Source of the DNA: Actinomadura logoneensis
Lineage (GTDB): Bacteria > Actinomycetota > Actinomycetes > Streptosporangiales > Streptosporangiaceae
Assembly (NCBI RefSeq): GCF_003428695.1
Contig: NZ_QURH01000037.1
Location: 1 to 57,473 of the forward strand
Length of the DNA: 57,473 bases
Reading direction: 5' to 3'
This document shows, piece by piece, positions 49,575 to 57,473 of the stretch. A program made the position numbers and the translations under genes. The notes under the pieces are model-generated. The model did not search any database and was not told where the DNA came from. It worked only from the letters and a program-made list of their open reading frames with translations. The stretch's first letter is position 1. The number at the start of each line of letters is the position of its first letter.

Positions 49575-51890
49575 ATGACGAACCCCTCAGTGCGAGTGGC
49601 GCGGTGGAGCGCCCATCACCCGTGGCGCGCGATCGCCGGGTGGCTTCTGTTCGTGGCGGTCTGCCTCGGCGCCGGGATCTCGCTCGGCGGCAAGGCGGCC
49701 ACGGCCCACGACTTCTGGGTCGGCGAGGCGGGACGCGGCGAGGCGTACGCGGCGGAGGGCGGCCTCCAGCAGCGGGCGCTGGAGCGCGTCCTCATCGCGG
49801 CCAAGGGCACGGCGCCCCTCGACAGGGCGCGCGGGACGGCAGTCGCCCAGGACGTCCGGACGCGGATGGCGCGGCTGCCCGAGGTCGAGTCGGCGGGGGC
49901 TCCGGTCTGGTCGGCCGACGGGCGGGCCGTCCGGGTGGACGTGGTCCTCAGGGGCCCGGAGCTGGAGGGCAGGAAGCACGTCGATCCGGTGCTGGCGCAG
50001 ACCGACCAGGTGCGCAGAGCCAACCCGGACCTGGCCGTGGACGAGGCGGGCAGCCCGTCCATCAGCAAGGACGTCCAGGGGCAGCGGGGCTCCGACCTCT
50101 CCCGGACCGAGCTGTTCGCGCTGCCGGTGACGCTGCTGGTGCTGCTGCTCGTGTTCCGGTCGCTGGTGATGGCCGTGGTGCCGCTGCTGCTGGCGGTCTC
50201 GTCGATCGCGGCGGCCGTCGGCCTGTCGATGGTCGCCTCGCACGTCTTCCCGGACGCGGGCGTCGGGATGAACGTCATCCTGCTCATCGGCATGGCGGTG
50301 GGCGTCGACTACACGCTCTTCTACCTCAAGCGCGACCGCGAGGAGCGGGCCAAGGCGGGCGGGTCGCTGTCGTCGGCGGCCGTGGTGGAGCTGGCGGCGG
50401 CGACGTCCGGCCGCGCGGTCGTCGTGTCCGGGCTCGCGGTGGCGGTGACGTCCGCGACGCTGTACCTGGCGGACGACGTCATCTTCGGATCGCTGGCGAC
50501 CGGCGCGATCGTGGTGGCGATGGCCGCCGTGGTCAGCTCGCTGACCGTCCTGCCCGCGCTGCTCGCCAAGCTCGGCGGACGGTCCGCCCGGCGCGCGGAC
50601 CGCTCCGCGCGGCGCGGCCGTCGTGGTACAGGGCGCGGGGGTCGTGACACGGGGCGGGTGGGGCGGCCGGGCTGGTTCACCGGGCCCGTCCTCGGCGCCG
50701 TCGCACGCCGGCCGGCCGTGCTGCTGGGGGCCGCCGTCGCGGCGATGCTCGCGCTCGCCGCTCCGATGGCGTCCATGAAGCTGACCGACGTGGGCCGCGA
50801 GACGTACTCGCGGGAGCTGCCCGCGATGCGGTCCTTCGACCGGGTGAACGCGGCCTTCCCCGAGCTGAAGGCGGTCGACCAGGTCGTCGTGCGGGCGGAC
50901 GCCGCGCGGCAGCCGGAGGTGGCGGCGGCGCTCGACGCGCTGGCCGGGCGGGTCGAGGCCGACCCGCTGTTCGACGGCCGGACGCGCGTCCGGGTCTCGG
51001 CCGACCACCGGGTCACGATGCTGGAGGTCCCCGTCCCGGCGTACCCGAGCCAGAAGCGGGCGCAGGACTCGCTCGAGCGGCTGCGCGCGGTGCACGTCCC
51101 GGCGACCGTGGGCAGAATCCGGGCGGACGTCGCGGTGACCGGGGACGTGGCCCGGTACGCCGACTACCCCGAGCACCAGAAGGAGCGGCTGCCGCTGATC
51201 CTGGGCGCGCTGCTGCTGGTCACCTTCGCGGTCACGGTGTTCGCCTTCCGGTCGGCCGTGCTGGGCCTGGTCGGGGTCGTCCTCAACCTGCTGTCGGCGG
51301 CGGCGTCGCTGGGCGTGCTCACGGTGGTCTTCCAGCACCGCTGGGCCGAGGGGCTGCTCGGCTTCACGTCGATGGGGTCGGTCGGGTCCCGGGTGCCGCT
51401 GTTCCTCTTCGTGATCCTGTTCGGGCTGTCGATGGACTACCAGGTCTTCACGCTGAGCCGGGTGCAGGAGCTGGTGCGGAGCGGGGTGCCGGCGAGGCGG
51501 GCCGTCCTGGACGGGATCGGCGCGTCGGCGGGCGTGGTGACCAGCGCCGCCGTGGTGATGATGACGGTGTTCGCCAGCTTCGTCCCGCTGCACCTGATCG
51601 AGATGAAGCAGTTCGGGCTGAGCCTCGCCGTCGCGGTCCTGCTGGACGCGTTCGTGATCCGGCTGGTGGTCCTGCCCGCGATGATGCTGCTGCTCGGCGA
51701 CGCCGCGTGGTGGCCGTCCCGCCGGACGGACCGGACGGCGGGCACGGCGGGCACGGGCACGGCGGCCACGGGCACGACGGGCACGGGCACGACGGGCACG
51801 GGCACGACGGGCACGGGCACGACGGACGGGCACAGCGTCGGCGGCGCGGCGGAGGGGCAGACGAACCGGACGATGCGCACCGTAAGGTGA
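49575..51890 (+). CDS. MMPL family transporter (RND superfamily)
   Basis: A 771-residue membrane protein with two sets of about six helices and large extracytoplasmic loops. Residues 1-30 (WSAHHPWRAIAGWLLFVAV) begin the first helix, and LLIGMAVGVDYTLFYLKRDRE and ILFGLSMDYQVFTLSRVQE are the two canonical MMPL GxxxDY motifs. MMPL proteins export lipids, siderophores or drugs with the proton gradient. The C-terminus is a GTTGTGTTGTG low-complexity tail. Its last bases overlap the sensor kinase start (GTGA), so the two-component genes are coupled to it. It is divergent from the 413-residue gene. Confidence 0.92.
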   Translation: MTNPSVRVARWSAHHPWRAIAGWLLFVAVCLGAGISLGGKAATAHDFWVGEAGRGEAYAAEGGLQQRALERVLIAAKGTAPLDRARGTAVAQDVRTRMARLPEVESAGAPVWSADGRAVRVDVVLRGPELEGRKHVDPVLAQTDQVRRANPDLAVDEAGSPSISKDVQGQRGSDLSRTELFALPVTLLVLLLVFRSLVMAVVPLLLAVSSIAAAVGLSMVASHVFPDAGVGMNVILLIGMAVGVDYTLFYLKRDREERAKAGGSLSSAAVVELAAATSGRAVVVSGLAVAVTSATLYLADDVIFGSLATGAIVVAMAAVVSSLTVLPALLAKLGGRSARRADRSARRGRRGTGRGGRDTGRVGRPGWFTGPVLGAVARRPAVLLGAAVAAMLALAAPMASMKLTDVGRETYSRELPAMRSFDRVNAAFPELKAVDQVVVRADAARQPEVAAALDALAGRVEADPLFDGRTRVRVSADHRVTMLEVPVPAYPSQKRAQDSLERLRAVHVPATVGRIRADVAVTGDVARYADYPEHQKERLPLILGALLLVTFAVTVFAFRSAVLGLVGVVLNLLSAAASLGVLTVVFQHRWAEGLLGFTSMGSVGSRVPLFLFVILFGLSMDYQVFTLSRVQELVRSGVPARRAVLDGIGASAGVVTSAAVVMMTVFASFVPLHLIEMKQFGLSLAVAVLLDAFVIRLVVLPAMMLLLGDAAWWPSRRTDRTAGTAGTGTAATGTTGTGTTGTGTTGTGTTDGHSVGGAAEGQTNRTMRTVR
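51745..51835 (+). repeat. short tandem repeats at the MMPL 3' end
   Basis: Units of ACGGGCACGGGC and CGGGCACGACGGGCA repeat about six times in frame, coding a Gly/Thr-rich tail. It is the kind of simple repeat seen at other genes in this window. Confidence 0.75.
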
Positions 51891-53101
51891 CCGACGTGCG
51901 GTTCTCCGACGACCAGGCGCGCGTCCTGCGCTGGAACACCGTCCTGTGGGCCTTCCTCGGCCTCGCTCCCGAGGTCGTCGCCGCCCAGGACGATCCGCCG
52001 GGGACGCGGGTCTGGTCCTCGGGCGTCCCGATCGCGCTCGGCCTCGCGTACGCGGCGGCGCGGCGCTTCCCCGGACGCCTCCCCTGGTTCCTGTGGGTGC
52101 TCGCGGCCGGGATCGGCGTGGTCGCCTACTTCCGGGACGGCGCGGCGACGCTGTTCGTCGCCTCGCTGCCGATGTTCTGGCTGCACGCCCGCTCCGTCCG
52201 GGACCCGGTGTGGCTGAGCACCGTGGCCGTCGTCGCCGCGCTGGCGGGCGACCTGCTGCGCGGCGGCGACCTGCGGGCCAACGCGGTCGTCTCCGTGGTC
52301 GGCTACGGCGCCGGGACGGTCCTCGCGCTCACCGTGAGGCGGCGGCTGGAGCTGGCCGACCGGCGCGCGGAACGGCTCGGCGCGGAGCTGGCCGGCGCCC
52401 GGTCGGAGCTGGCCGAGGCGCACCGCAGGGAGGGCGCGGCGGCCGAGCGCGAGCGGATGGCGCGGGAGATCCACGACACGCTCGCGCAGGGGTTCGCCTC
52501 GATCGTCGTGCTCGCCGAGGCCGCCCGTTCGGACGTGCGGGACGCGCCGGACGACGCGTCCCGGCAGGTCGCGACCATCGAGCGGATCGCGCGCGAGAAC
52601 CTGGCCGAGGCGCGGGTGCTGGTCGGTTCGTCGCCGCACGCGACGATCGCGTCCGGGTCGGTGACCGCGACCCTGCGCCGCACGCTCGACCGGTTCGCCG
52701 AGGACACCGGCCTGGCCGTGGACGCCGAGCTGGACGAGGTGGACGGCGACCAGACCACCCGCGTCGCGCTGCTGCGCTGCACGCAGGAGTCGCTGGCGAA
52801 CGTCCGCAAGCACGCGGACGCGTCGGCGGTCGGGGTCGTGCTGACCCGGTTCCCGGAGCACGTGGAGCTGGAGGTCACCGACGACGGGCGCGGGTTCGCC
52901 GTCGAGGACGCCCGCGGCTTCGGCCTCGCCGGGATGCGCCGCCGGCTGGCCGAGCTCGGCGGGGACCTGACCGTGACCAGTTCGGTCGGCGACGGCACCC
53001 GGATCCTCGCCGTCCTGCCGCTGCCCGAGCCCCTCCCCCCGCCTGAACCCCCGCCCGCGTCCGAGCCCCTGCCCGCGTCCGATTCGTCCCTGGAGGAGTG
53101 A
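51887..53101 (+). CDS. DesK/NarX-type sensor histidine kinase
   Basis: A 404-residue kinase from GTG 51887. Four or five membrane helices (about residues 20-150) precede the HisKA_3 phosphoacceptor AREIHDTLAQGFASIVVLAE with His196. The ATPase part has N-box LLRCTQESLANVRKHADA, and G-boxes VTDDGRGFA and FGLAGMRRRLAELGG. A Pro/Glu-rich tail ends the protein. It shares a GTGA overlap with the MMPL gene and is followed after three bases by the regulator, so the three form one operon. Its partner regulator is frameshifted. Confidence 0.9.
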   Translation: MTDVRFSDDQARVLRWNTVLWAFLGLAPEVVAAQDDPPGTRVWSSGVPIALGLAYAAARRFPGRLPWFLWVLAAGIGVVAYFRDGAATLFVASLPMFWLHARSVRDPVWLSTVAVVAALAGDLLRGGDLRANAVVSVVGYGAGTVLALTVRRRLELADRRAERLGAELAGARSELAEAHRREGAAAERERMAREIHDTLAQGFASIVVLAEAARSDVRDAPDDASRQVATIERIARENLAEARVLVGSSPHATIASGSVTATLRRTLDRFAEDTGLAVDAELDEVDGDQTTRVALLRCTQESLANVRKHADASAVGVVLTRFPEHVELEVTDDGRGFAVEDARGFGLAGMRRRLAELGGDLTVTSSVGDGTRILAVLPLPEPLPPPEPPPASEPLPASDSSLEE

Positions 53102-53104
53102 CCC

Positions 53105-53772
53105 ATGCTCTCGGTGATCGTCGCCGACGACCATCCGGCGATGCGCGCGGGCGTCATCGCCCTGCTCGGCGCCGACGGCGGCATCTCGGTGGCCGCCGAG
53201 GCGTCCGACGGGCGGGAGGCGGTCGCGCTCGTCGCCGCGCACCGCCCGGACGTGGCGCTGCTCGACCTGCGGATGCCCGTCCTGGACGGCGTCGGGGCGA
53301 CGGCCGAGATCGTCGCCCGGCATCCGGGGACGCGCGTCCTCATCCTCACCACCTACGACACCGACGCCGACATCGAGCGGGCGGTGGAGGCCGGGGCGGT
53401 CGGGTACCTGCTGAAGGACACCACGCGCGAGCAGGGGCGGTCGGGTACCTGCTGAAGGACACCACGCGCGAGCAGCTCGCGGACGCCGTCCGGGCCGCGT
53501 CCCGGGGCGAGACCGTGCTCGCCCCGAAGATCGCGCAGAGGCTCGTCGCGCGGATGCGGCGGCCCGCGCCGGTGGCGCTGACCGCCCGCGAGGCCGAGGT
53601 GCTGCGGGCGGTCGCCGACGGGCTGTCGAACCCGGAGATCGGCCGGCGGCTGGTGATCGCCGAGGCGACCGTGAAGACCCACCTGCTGCGGATCTTCGCC
53701 AAACTCGACGCGCGCGACCGGACGCACGCCGTGGTCAAGGCCATCGAACTCGGCCTGCTGCCGCGCGGCTGA
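53105..53772 (+). pseudogene. NarL-family response regulator split by a 41-bp tandem duplication
   Basis: The gene begins MLSVIVADDHPAMRAGVIAL, with the receiver acceptor Asp54 in VALLDLRMPVLDG. A perfect 41-bp duplication at 53393-53474 shifts the frame, so the first frame stops at 53455 after 116 residues. The other frame carries the rest: DAVRAASRGETVLAPKI, then ALTAREAEVLRAVADGLSNP and VKTHLLRIFAKLDARDR, an intact LuxR-type HTH. Removing one repeat copy restores a normal protein of about 208 residues. The product here would be a receiver-only fragment, unless slippage or a sequencing error explains it. It follows the sensor kinase by three bases. Confidence 0.9.
53393..53474 (+). repeat. 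perfect 41-bp tandem duplication
   Basis: Two identical 41-base copies (53393-53433 and 53434-53474) containing GGTCGGGTACCTGCTGAAGG in each. 41 is not a multiple of three, so it causes a frameshift in the response regulator. Identity of the copies suggests a recent event or an assembly artefact. Confidence 0.95.
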
Positions 53773-53792
53773 GCGCGCGCGGCAGCAGGCCG
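53751..53792. terminator. hairpin at the end of the regulator gene
   Basis: Perfect 17-bp arms (CGGCCTGCTGCCGCGCG and its complement) around an 8-base loop containing the regulator stop. It lies between two converging genes and could terminate in both directions. Confidence 0.85.
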
Positions 53793-53824
53793 GGTGCGGG
53801 ACGCCTTGCAGTGGGTCCGGGCCG

Positions 53825-54958
53825 TCAGCGGAAGCGGCGGAAGAAGGCCCGGAGGTCGTCCACGAGCAGGTCGGGGGCGTCGTGCGCGGACCAGTGGCCG
53901 CCCCGGTCGTGCTCGGTCCAGGCGACGATGTTCTTGTGGTCGCGCTCGGCGAAGCGGCGCAGCGGCCGGAAGTCGTACGCGAACGACGACAGGCCGATCG
54001 GGAACGTCGTGGGGGCCGTGTCCTTCTCCGCGTGGTGGTTCTCGTAGTAGAAGCGGGCCGAGGACGCGGCGGTGTTGGTCAGCCAGTAGATCGTGGCGTT
54101 GGTGAGGACGACGTCCGGGTCGGGGACGCCCGCGAGGAGCTGCCCGATCCAGGCGAGCTGCCCGGCGGGCGAGTCGGCGAGGGCGTGCGCGAGGGTCTGC
54201 GGCTGCGCCTGCTGGACCTTGTCGTGCACGGCGTGCTCCACGAAGCTCCCGAGGAAGCCCAGGTAGGCGCGCTCGTCCTCGGTGAGGCCGGTCAGCTCGG
54301 CCGGGTCGCCGGTCGGGAACGAGAAGATCTGCGTGACGTGGACGGCGAGGACGCGGTCCGGGTGGCGGCGGCCGATCTCGGGGCTGACGATCGCGCCCGC
54401 GTCGTTGCCGTGCGCGGCGAACCGGTCGTAGCCGAGGCGGGACATCAGCTCGGCCCAGGCGTCGGCGGTGCGGGCCGCGTCCCATCCCCGGGTGCGCGGC
54501 CGGCTGGAGAACCCGAAGCCGGGCAGGGACGGGATGACGACGTGGAAGGCGTCCGCCGGGTCGTCGGGATCGGTGAGCGGCCCGACCAGATCGAGGTACT
54601 CGACGAAGGTGTTCGGCCAGCCGTGCGTGAGGATCAGCGGCGTCGCGTCCGGGTGCGGCGAGCGGACGTGCACGAAGTGGATCGTCTCGCCGTCGATCTC
54701 GGTCGTGAACTGCGGGAACGCGTTGATGCGTGCCTCCTGCGCGCACCAGTCGAAGTCCCGCCAGCGGGCCAGCATGTCGCGGACGAACGAGCCCGGGACG
54801 CCGTACTCCCAGCCCGGCTGCACCGGCCCCCGCTGGACGCCGTCGGTGACCTGGTCGTAGGGCAGCTCGTCCGCGAACCGGGTGCGGGAGAGGCGGTCGG
54901 CCAGGTCGTCCAGGTCGGCCTGCGGGACGTTGACGCGGAACTCGTTGATCTCGCTCAT
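53825..54958 (-). CDS. epoxide hydrolase (EHN family), paralogue 2
   Basis: A 377-residue enzyme closely resembling the one at 32820: EFRVNVPQADLDDLADRLSR, then ILTHGWPNTFVEYLDLVGPL, PSLPGFGFSS and the probable nucleophile Asp186 in AAHGNDAGAIVS. The catalytic histidine is in HDRGGHWSAHD. It is divergent from a WYL regulator with an inverted repeat between, so expression is probably controlled by that regulator. It lacks the RGGDP insert of paralogue 1. Substrate unknown. Confidence 0.9.
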   Translation of the reverse strand: MSEINEFRVNVPQADLDDLADRLSRTRFADELPYDQVTDGVQRGPVQPGWEYGVPGSFVRDMLARWRDFDWCAQEARINAFPQFTTEIDGETIHFVHVRSPHPDATPLILTHGWPNTFVEYLDLVGPLTDPDDPADAFHVVIPSLPGFGFSSRPRTRGWDAARTADAWAELMSRLGYDRFAAHGNDAGAIVSPEIGRRHPDRVLAVHVTQIFSFPTGDPAELTGLTEDERAYLGFLGSFVEHAVHDKVQQAQPQTLAHALADSPAGQLAWIGQLLAGVPDPDVVLTNATIYWLTNTAASSARFYYENHHAEKDTAPTTFPIGLSSFAYDFRPLRRFAERDHKNIVAWTEHDRGGHWSAHDAPDLLVDDLRAFFRRFR

Positions 54959-54976
54959 GTGGAAGAGTCTGTCCTG

Positions 54977-55003
54977 CCATTAGGCAGATCTTGTTCCTAA
55001 TGG
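54977..55003. promoter_or_regulatory. inverted repeat, candidate WYL operator
   Basis: Arms CCATTAGG (54977-54984) and CCTAATGG (54996-55003) are exact complements with an 11-base spacer. They lie centrally in the 63-base region between the divergent epoxide hydrolase and WYL regulator genes, within the A/T-richest part. A regulator dimer could bind here and control both. Confidence 0.7.
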
Positions 55004-55021
55004 GACGGCAGGGTGAAGAAC

Positions 55022-56005
55022 ATGTTGGAGACTTCGGCGCGGCTGCTGAGACTGCTGGCGCTCCTGCAGACGCCGCGCGACTGGACCGGCTCCGAGCTGG
55101 CCGAACGGCTGGCGGTGAGCGGGCGGACCGTCCGGGCGGACATCGAGCGCCTGCGCGCGCTCGGGTATCCGGTGCACGCCACGCGCGGGTCGGCGGGCGG
55201 CTACCGGCTGGCGGCGGGCGCGGCGCTGCCGCCGCTGCTGCTGGAGGACGACGAGGCCGTCGCGGTCGCGGTCGGGCTGCGGACGGCGACGAGCGGCGCG
55301 ATCGCGGGGAACGAGGAGGCGTCGCTGCGCGCGCTCGCCAAGCTGGAGCAGGTCATGCCGTCCCGGCTGCGGCACCGGGTCGGGACGCTCCAGGCGTACA
55401 CCGTCCCGGTGCCGAGCGACCGGCCCGGCCCGTCGGTCGATCCGGACGTCCTGACCACGATCGCCGGGGTGTGCCGGACGCGCGAGCGGCTGCGGTTCGA
55501 CTACACGTCCCACCGGTCCTCGGCGTCCTGGCGGGAGGTCGAGCCGTACCGCCTGGTCAACTGGGGACGCCGCTGGTACCTGCTGGCCTGGGACGTCGAG
55601 CGCGAGGACTGGCGGACGTTCCGGGTGGACCGGATGCTCCCGAAGGTCCCGACCGGGCCGCGCTTCACGCCGCGTCCGCTGCCGGACGAGGACGTCGCCG
55701 CCTACGTGTCCCAGCGCGTGTCGTCCGCCGCGTGGCGGTACCGGGCGCGCGTCGTCGTGCGCGCCCCGGCCGAGGAGATCAGCGCGCGCGTCTCCCCCGC
55801 CGTCGGTGTCGTCGAGGCCGTGGACGACGCGTCCTGCGTGCTGCACACGGGCGCGGACACGGTCGAGTCGCTGGCCGTCCACCTGGGCCTTCTCGACGCC
55901 GACTTCGAGGTGGACGGCCCGCCCGAACTGGTCGAGCACCTGGCGCGTCTGGCGCGGCGCTACGGACGAGCGTCCGGCGCGAGCGAGGGCGGACGCATGC
56001 CGTAG
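55022..56005 (+). CDS. HTH/WYL-domain transcriptional regulator
   Basis: A 327-residue regulator starting at ATG 55022 (MLETSARLLRLLALLQTPRD), the usual family start; an in-frame GTG nine bases before is less likely. An N-terminal winged helix (ELAERLAVSGRTVRADIERL) is followed by a WYL domain (TRERLRFDYTS, then PYRLVNWGRRWYLLAWDVER and FRVDRML) and a WCX-type end. WYL domains sense ligands or nucleic-acid-derived signals. It probably regulates the adjacent epoxide hydrolase and itself. Its 3' end overlaps the FAD oxidoreductase gene by 46 bases in convergent orientation. Confidence 0.92.
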   Translation: MLETSARLLRLLALLQTPRDWTGSELAERLAVSGRTVRADIERLRALGYPVHATRGSAGGYRLAAGAALPPLLLEDDEAVAVAVGLRTATSGAIAGNEEASLRALAKLEQVMPSRLRHRVGTLQAYTVPVPSDRPGPSVDPDVLTTIAGVCRTRERLRFDYTSHRSSASWREVEPYRLVNWGRRWYLLAWDVEREDWRTFRVDRMLPKVPTGPRFTPRPLPDEDVAAYVSQRVSSAAWRYRARVVVRAPAEEISARVSPAVGVVEAVDDASCVLHTGADTVESLAVHLGLLDADFEVDGPPELVEHLARLARRYGRASGASEGGRMP

Positions 56006-57402
56006 TGCCGCTTCAGGGCCGATGCGGCGGCCAAGTAGCCGGACATGCCGTGAACGCCGGGCCCCGGTGGCGTGGACGCCGAGCAGAGGTACACGCCGTG
56101 CAGGGGCGTCGTGTACGGGTCCCAGCGCGGTGTGGGACGGGCGGCGATCTGCCGTAGCGACATCGCCCCCGCGCCGATGTCGCCGCCCACGTAGTTCGGG
56201 TTGTAGGTCTCGTATTCGGCGGCCGTGATGCCCCGGGCTTCGAGGACGGTGTCGCCGAAGCCCGGCGCGTACCGCTCGATACGCGCGCGCACGAGGTCGA
56301 TCGGCGGAGTGTCGTCGCCGTTCGGCACGTGCGCGTAGGCCCAGACCGGCCGCTTGCCGTCCACGATCCGGGTCGGGTCGACCGCGCCCGGGTCCACGAC
56401 CAGCACGAACGGCGTGTCACTCAGGTGGCCGCGCGAGGCGAGGCGTTCGCTGCGGACCATCTCGGCGCGCGTCCCGCCCAGGTGGACGGTCCCGGCGCGT
56501 CCGACGTCGGGGTTGGCCCACGGGATCGGCTCGGAGACCAGGAAGTCGACCTTCGCGGCACCCGGCGCGTAACGGAACCTGGACAGCGCCCTGGCGTACC
56601 GGTCGGGCAGTTGGCGGCGGGCGATGGACAGGAACTCCTTGGCTCCCGTGTCGAGGAGGACGAGCGGGAATCCGGCCAGTTCTCCCAGGTCGGTGACGCG
56701 GTGACCGGTCTGGAAGGCGCCGCCGTGCGCGGTGACGTCGTCCGCCAGCGCCCGGGCGATCGCGCCGCTGCCGCCGCGCGGGACGGGCCAGCCGGAGGCG
56801 TGCGCGAGGTGGCCGAGCATCAGCGCGACCGCGTTGCCGACGAGCCCGGCGATCTCGCCGACGGCGTGCCCCGCGACGCCGGTGAACAGCGCGGACGCCG
56901 CCTCGCCGCGGAACGGGTCGCCGCGCAGCGCGCGCAGTCCGAAGGAGAGCGCGCCCAGGGGCGAGGACGGCGGGCGGCGCAGGTCCGAGAGGAAGAGGCC
57001 GGTCAGGCTCTCGCTGTGGCGCAGGAGCGGCCCGAACAGGCGGCGCCAGGCGGGGCCGTCCGCGCCGAGCGCGGCGCAGGTGGCGTCGAGGGACCGGTGG
57101 GCGAGGGCGGCGCGTCCCCCGTCCAGCGGGTGGGCGTAGCTGATCTCGGGACGGACGAGCTCCACGCCGCGCGCGGCCAGGTCGAACGCGCGGAAGAACG
57201 GCGCGGCGGCGGCCATCGGGTGGACGGCCGAGCAGATGTCGTGCGTGATCCGCGGATCGAACAGCGCCTCGCTCCGCAGCCCGCCGCCGATCTCCGGCGC
57301 GGCCTCGAACAGCACGACGTCCAGCCCGGCGCGGGCGAGCGTGACGGCGGCGGCGAGCCCGTTCGGGCCGGTGCCCACGACGGCGGCGTGTCCCTGGACC
57401 AT
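55960..57402 (-). CDS. FAD-dependent oxidoreductase (phytoene desaturase-like)
   Basis: A 480-residue flavoprotein. The dinucleotide-binding motif AAVVGTGPNGLAAAVTLARA is at residue 6, followed by GLDVVLFEAAPEIGGGLRSE, and a C-terminal FAD contact GVYLCSASTPPGPGVHGMSG. This is the CrtI/NAD(P)/FAD-oxidoreductase type common in actinobacteria, often called phytoene dehydrogenase-related, but there are no carotenoid genes here, so the substrate is open. It starts about 70 bases from the right edge and its promoter is only partly in the window. The 3' end overlaps the WYL gene. Confidence 0.9.
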   Translation of the reverse strand: MVQGHAAVVGTGPNGLAAAVTLARAGLDVVLFEAAPEIGGGLRSEALFDPRITHDICSAVHPMAAAAPFFRAFDLAARGVELVRPEISYAHPLDGGRAALAHRSLDATCAALGADGPAWRRLFGPLLRHSESLTGLFLSDLRRPPSSPLGALSFGLRALRGDPFRGEAASALFTGVAGHAVGEIAGLVGNAVALMLGHLAHASGWPVPRGGSGAIARALADDVTAHGGAFQTGHRVTDLGELAGFPLVLLDTGAKEFLSIARRQLPDRYARALSRFRYAPGAAKVDFLVSEPIPWANPDVGRAGTVHLGGTRAEMVRSERLASRGHLSDTPFVLVVDPGAVDPTRIVDGKRPVWAYAHVPNGDDTPPIDLVRARIERYAPGFGDTVLEARGITAAEYETYNPNYVGGDIGAGAMSLRQIAARPTPRWDPYTTPLHGVYLCSASTPPGPGVHGMSGYLAAASALKRHYGMRPPSLAPDARP

Positions 57403-57473
57403 CGCCCAACTGTACGGAGTCGCGCCCGCCCCGCCCCGGGCGGGCCGGTCGCGCGGGCCGGTCGCGCGGGCCG

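Noticed and set aside
49575..51890. MMPL transporter as part of the RiPP operon
   Set aside because: It is divergent from the 413-residue gene and coupled to a two-component system; a role in export is possible but unsupported.

Overview
The window is a very GC-rich (about 70% by eye), gene-dense actinobacterial chromosome segment. A DNA topoisomerase I with a Lys-rich tail lacking zinc fingers, a DUF5703 protein, chaplin repeats, DesK/NarL-type two-component systems, WYL regulators, TIGR03086 and F420/PPOX-type proteins, and frequent ATGA/GTGA stop-start overlaps all point to a filamentous actinomycete. Thermomonosporaceae (Actinomadura-like) is my best guess, but that is inference.

Layout. 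1-3.9 kb: topA, followed by the start of what is probably the MFS-domain dTMP kinase, and a divergent DUF5703 gene. 4.4-8.8 kb: two secreted cell-surface proteins, a giant protein with eight chaplin-like repeats and a repeat-containing secreted protein. 8.9-10.3 kb: an M20 peptidase. 10.37-14.7 kb: a probable genomic island, made of tRNA-Leu(GAG) with a strong terminator, an AlbA_2/Schlafen-type ATPase, a NYN-LOTUS type RNase-like protein and a serine-recombinase remnant. 14.9-21 kb: secreted enzymes and small proteins (SGNH hydrolase, YidB-like pair, streptogrisin-like protease, lipoprotein, membrane protein) plus an SDR remnant. 21-29.4 kb: a leftward, translationally coupled set (epimerase, GT2 glycosyltransferase, TIGR04282-type transferase, methyltransferase, molybdopterin oxidoreductase with a membrane cytochrome b-like part), followed by two membrane proteins with long repetitive tails.

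29.6-39.2 kb: a NarL-type regulator facing an unusual double histidine kinase, an epoxide hydrolase, a PPOX protein, an AraC/TIGR03086 divergent pair, and a cysteine synthase-like/MFS operon. 39.2-49.3 kb: a compact RiPP (TOMM/cyanobactin-like) cluster on the minus strand. It holds a Cys/Ser/Thr-rich 64-residue precursor candidate, a PatA/PatG-like subtilase, a PatG C-terminal-like protein, a SagB-type dehydrogenase, a leader-binding E1-like protein and a YcaO cyclodehydratase, flanked by a HEAT-repeat protein, a small CxxC protein and an unknown 413-residue protein. 49.5-57.4 kb: an MMPL transporter coupled to a two-component system whose regulator is broken by a perfect 41-bp tandem duplication, then a second epoxide hydrolase with a divergent WYL regulator and an FAD oxidoreductase.

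The most promising system is the TOMM/cyanobactin-like cluster, because it mixes LAP-type (SagB, YcaO plus separate E1-like protein) and cyanobactin-type (PatA/PatG) parts around an unfamiliar precursor. Second is the AlbA_2 ATPase plus NYN-LOTUS pair beside a tRNA gene, a candidate RNA-acting defence module. Third is the eight-repeat chaplin with a His/Gly-rich insert. In-frame tandem repeats recur in several unrelated genes, so repeat expansion seems common in this genome. All family names are from recognition by eye; no searches were run.
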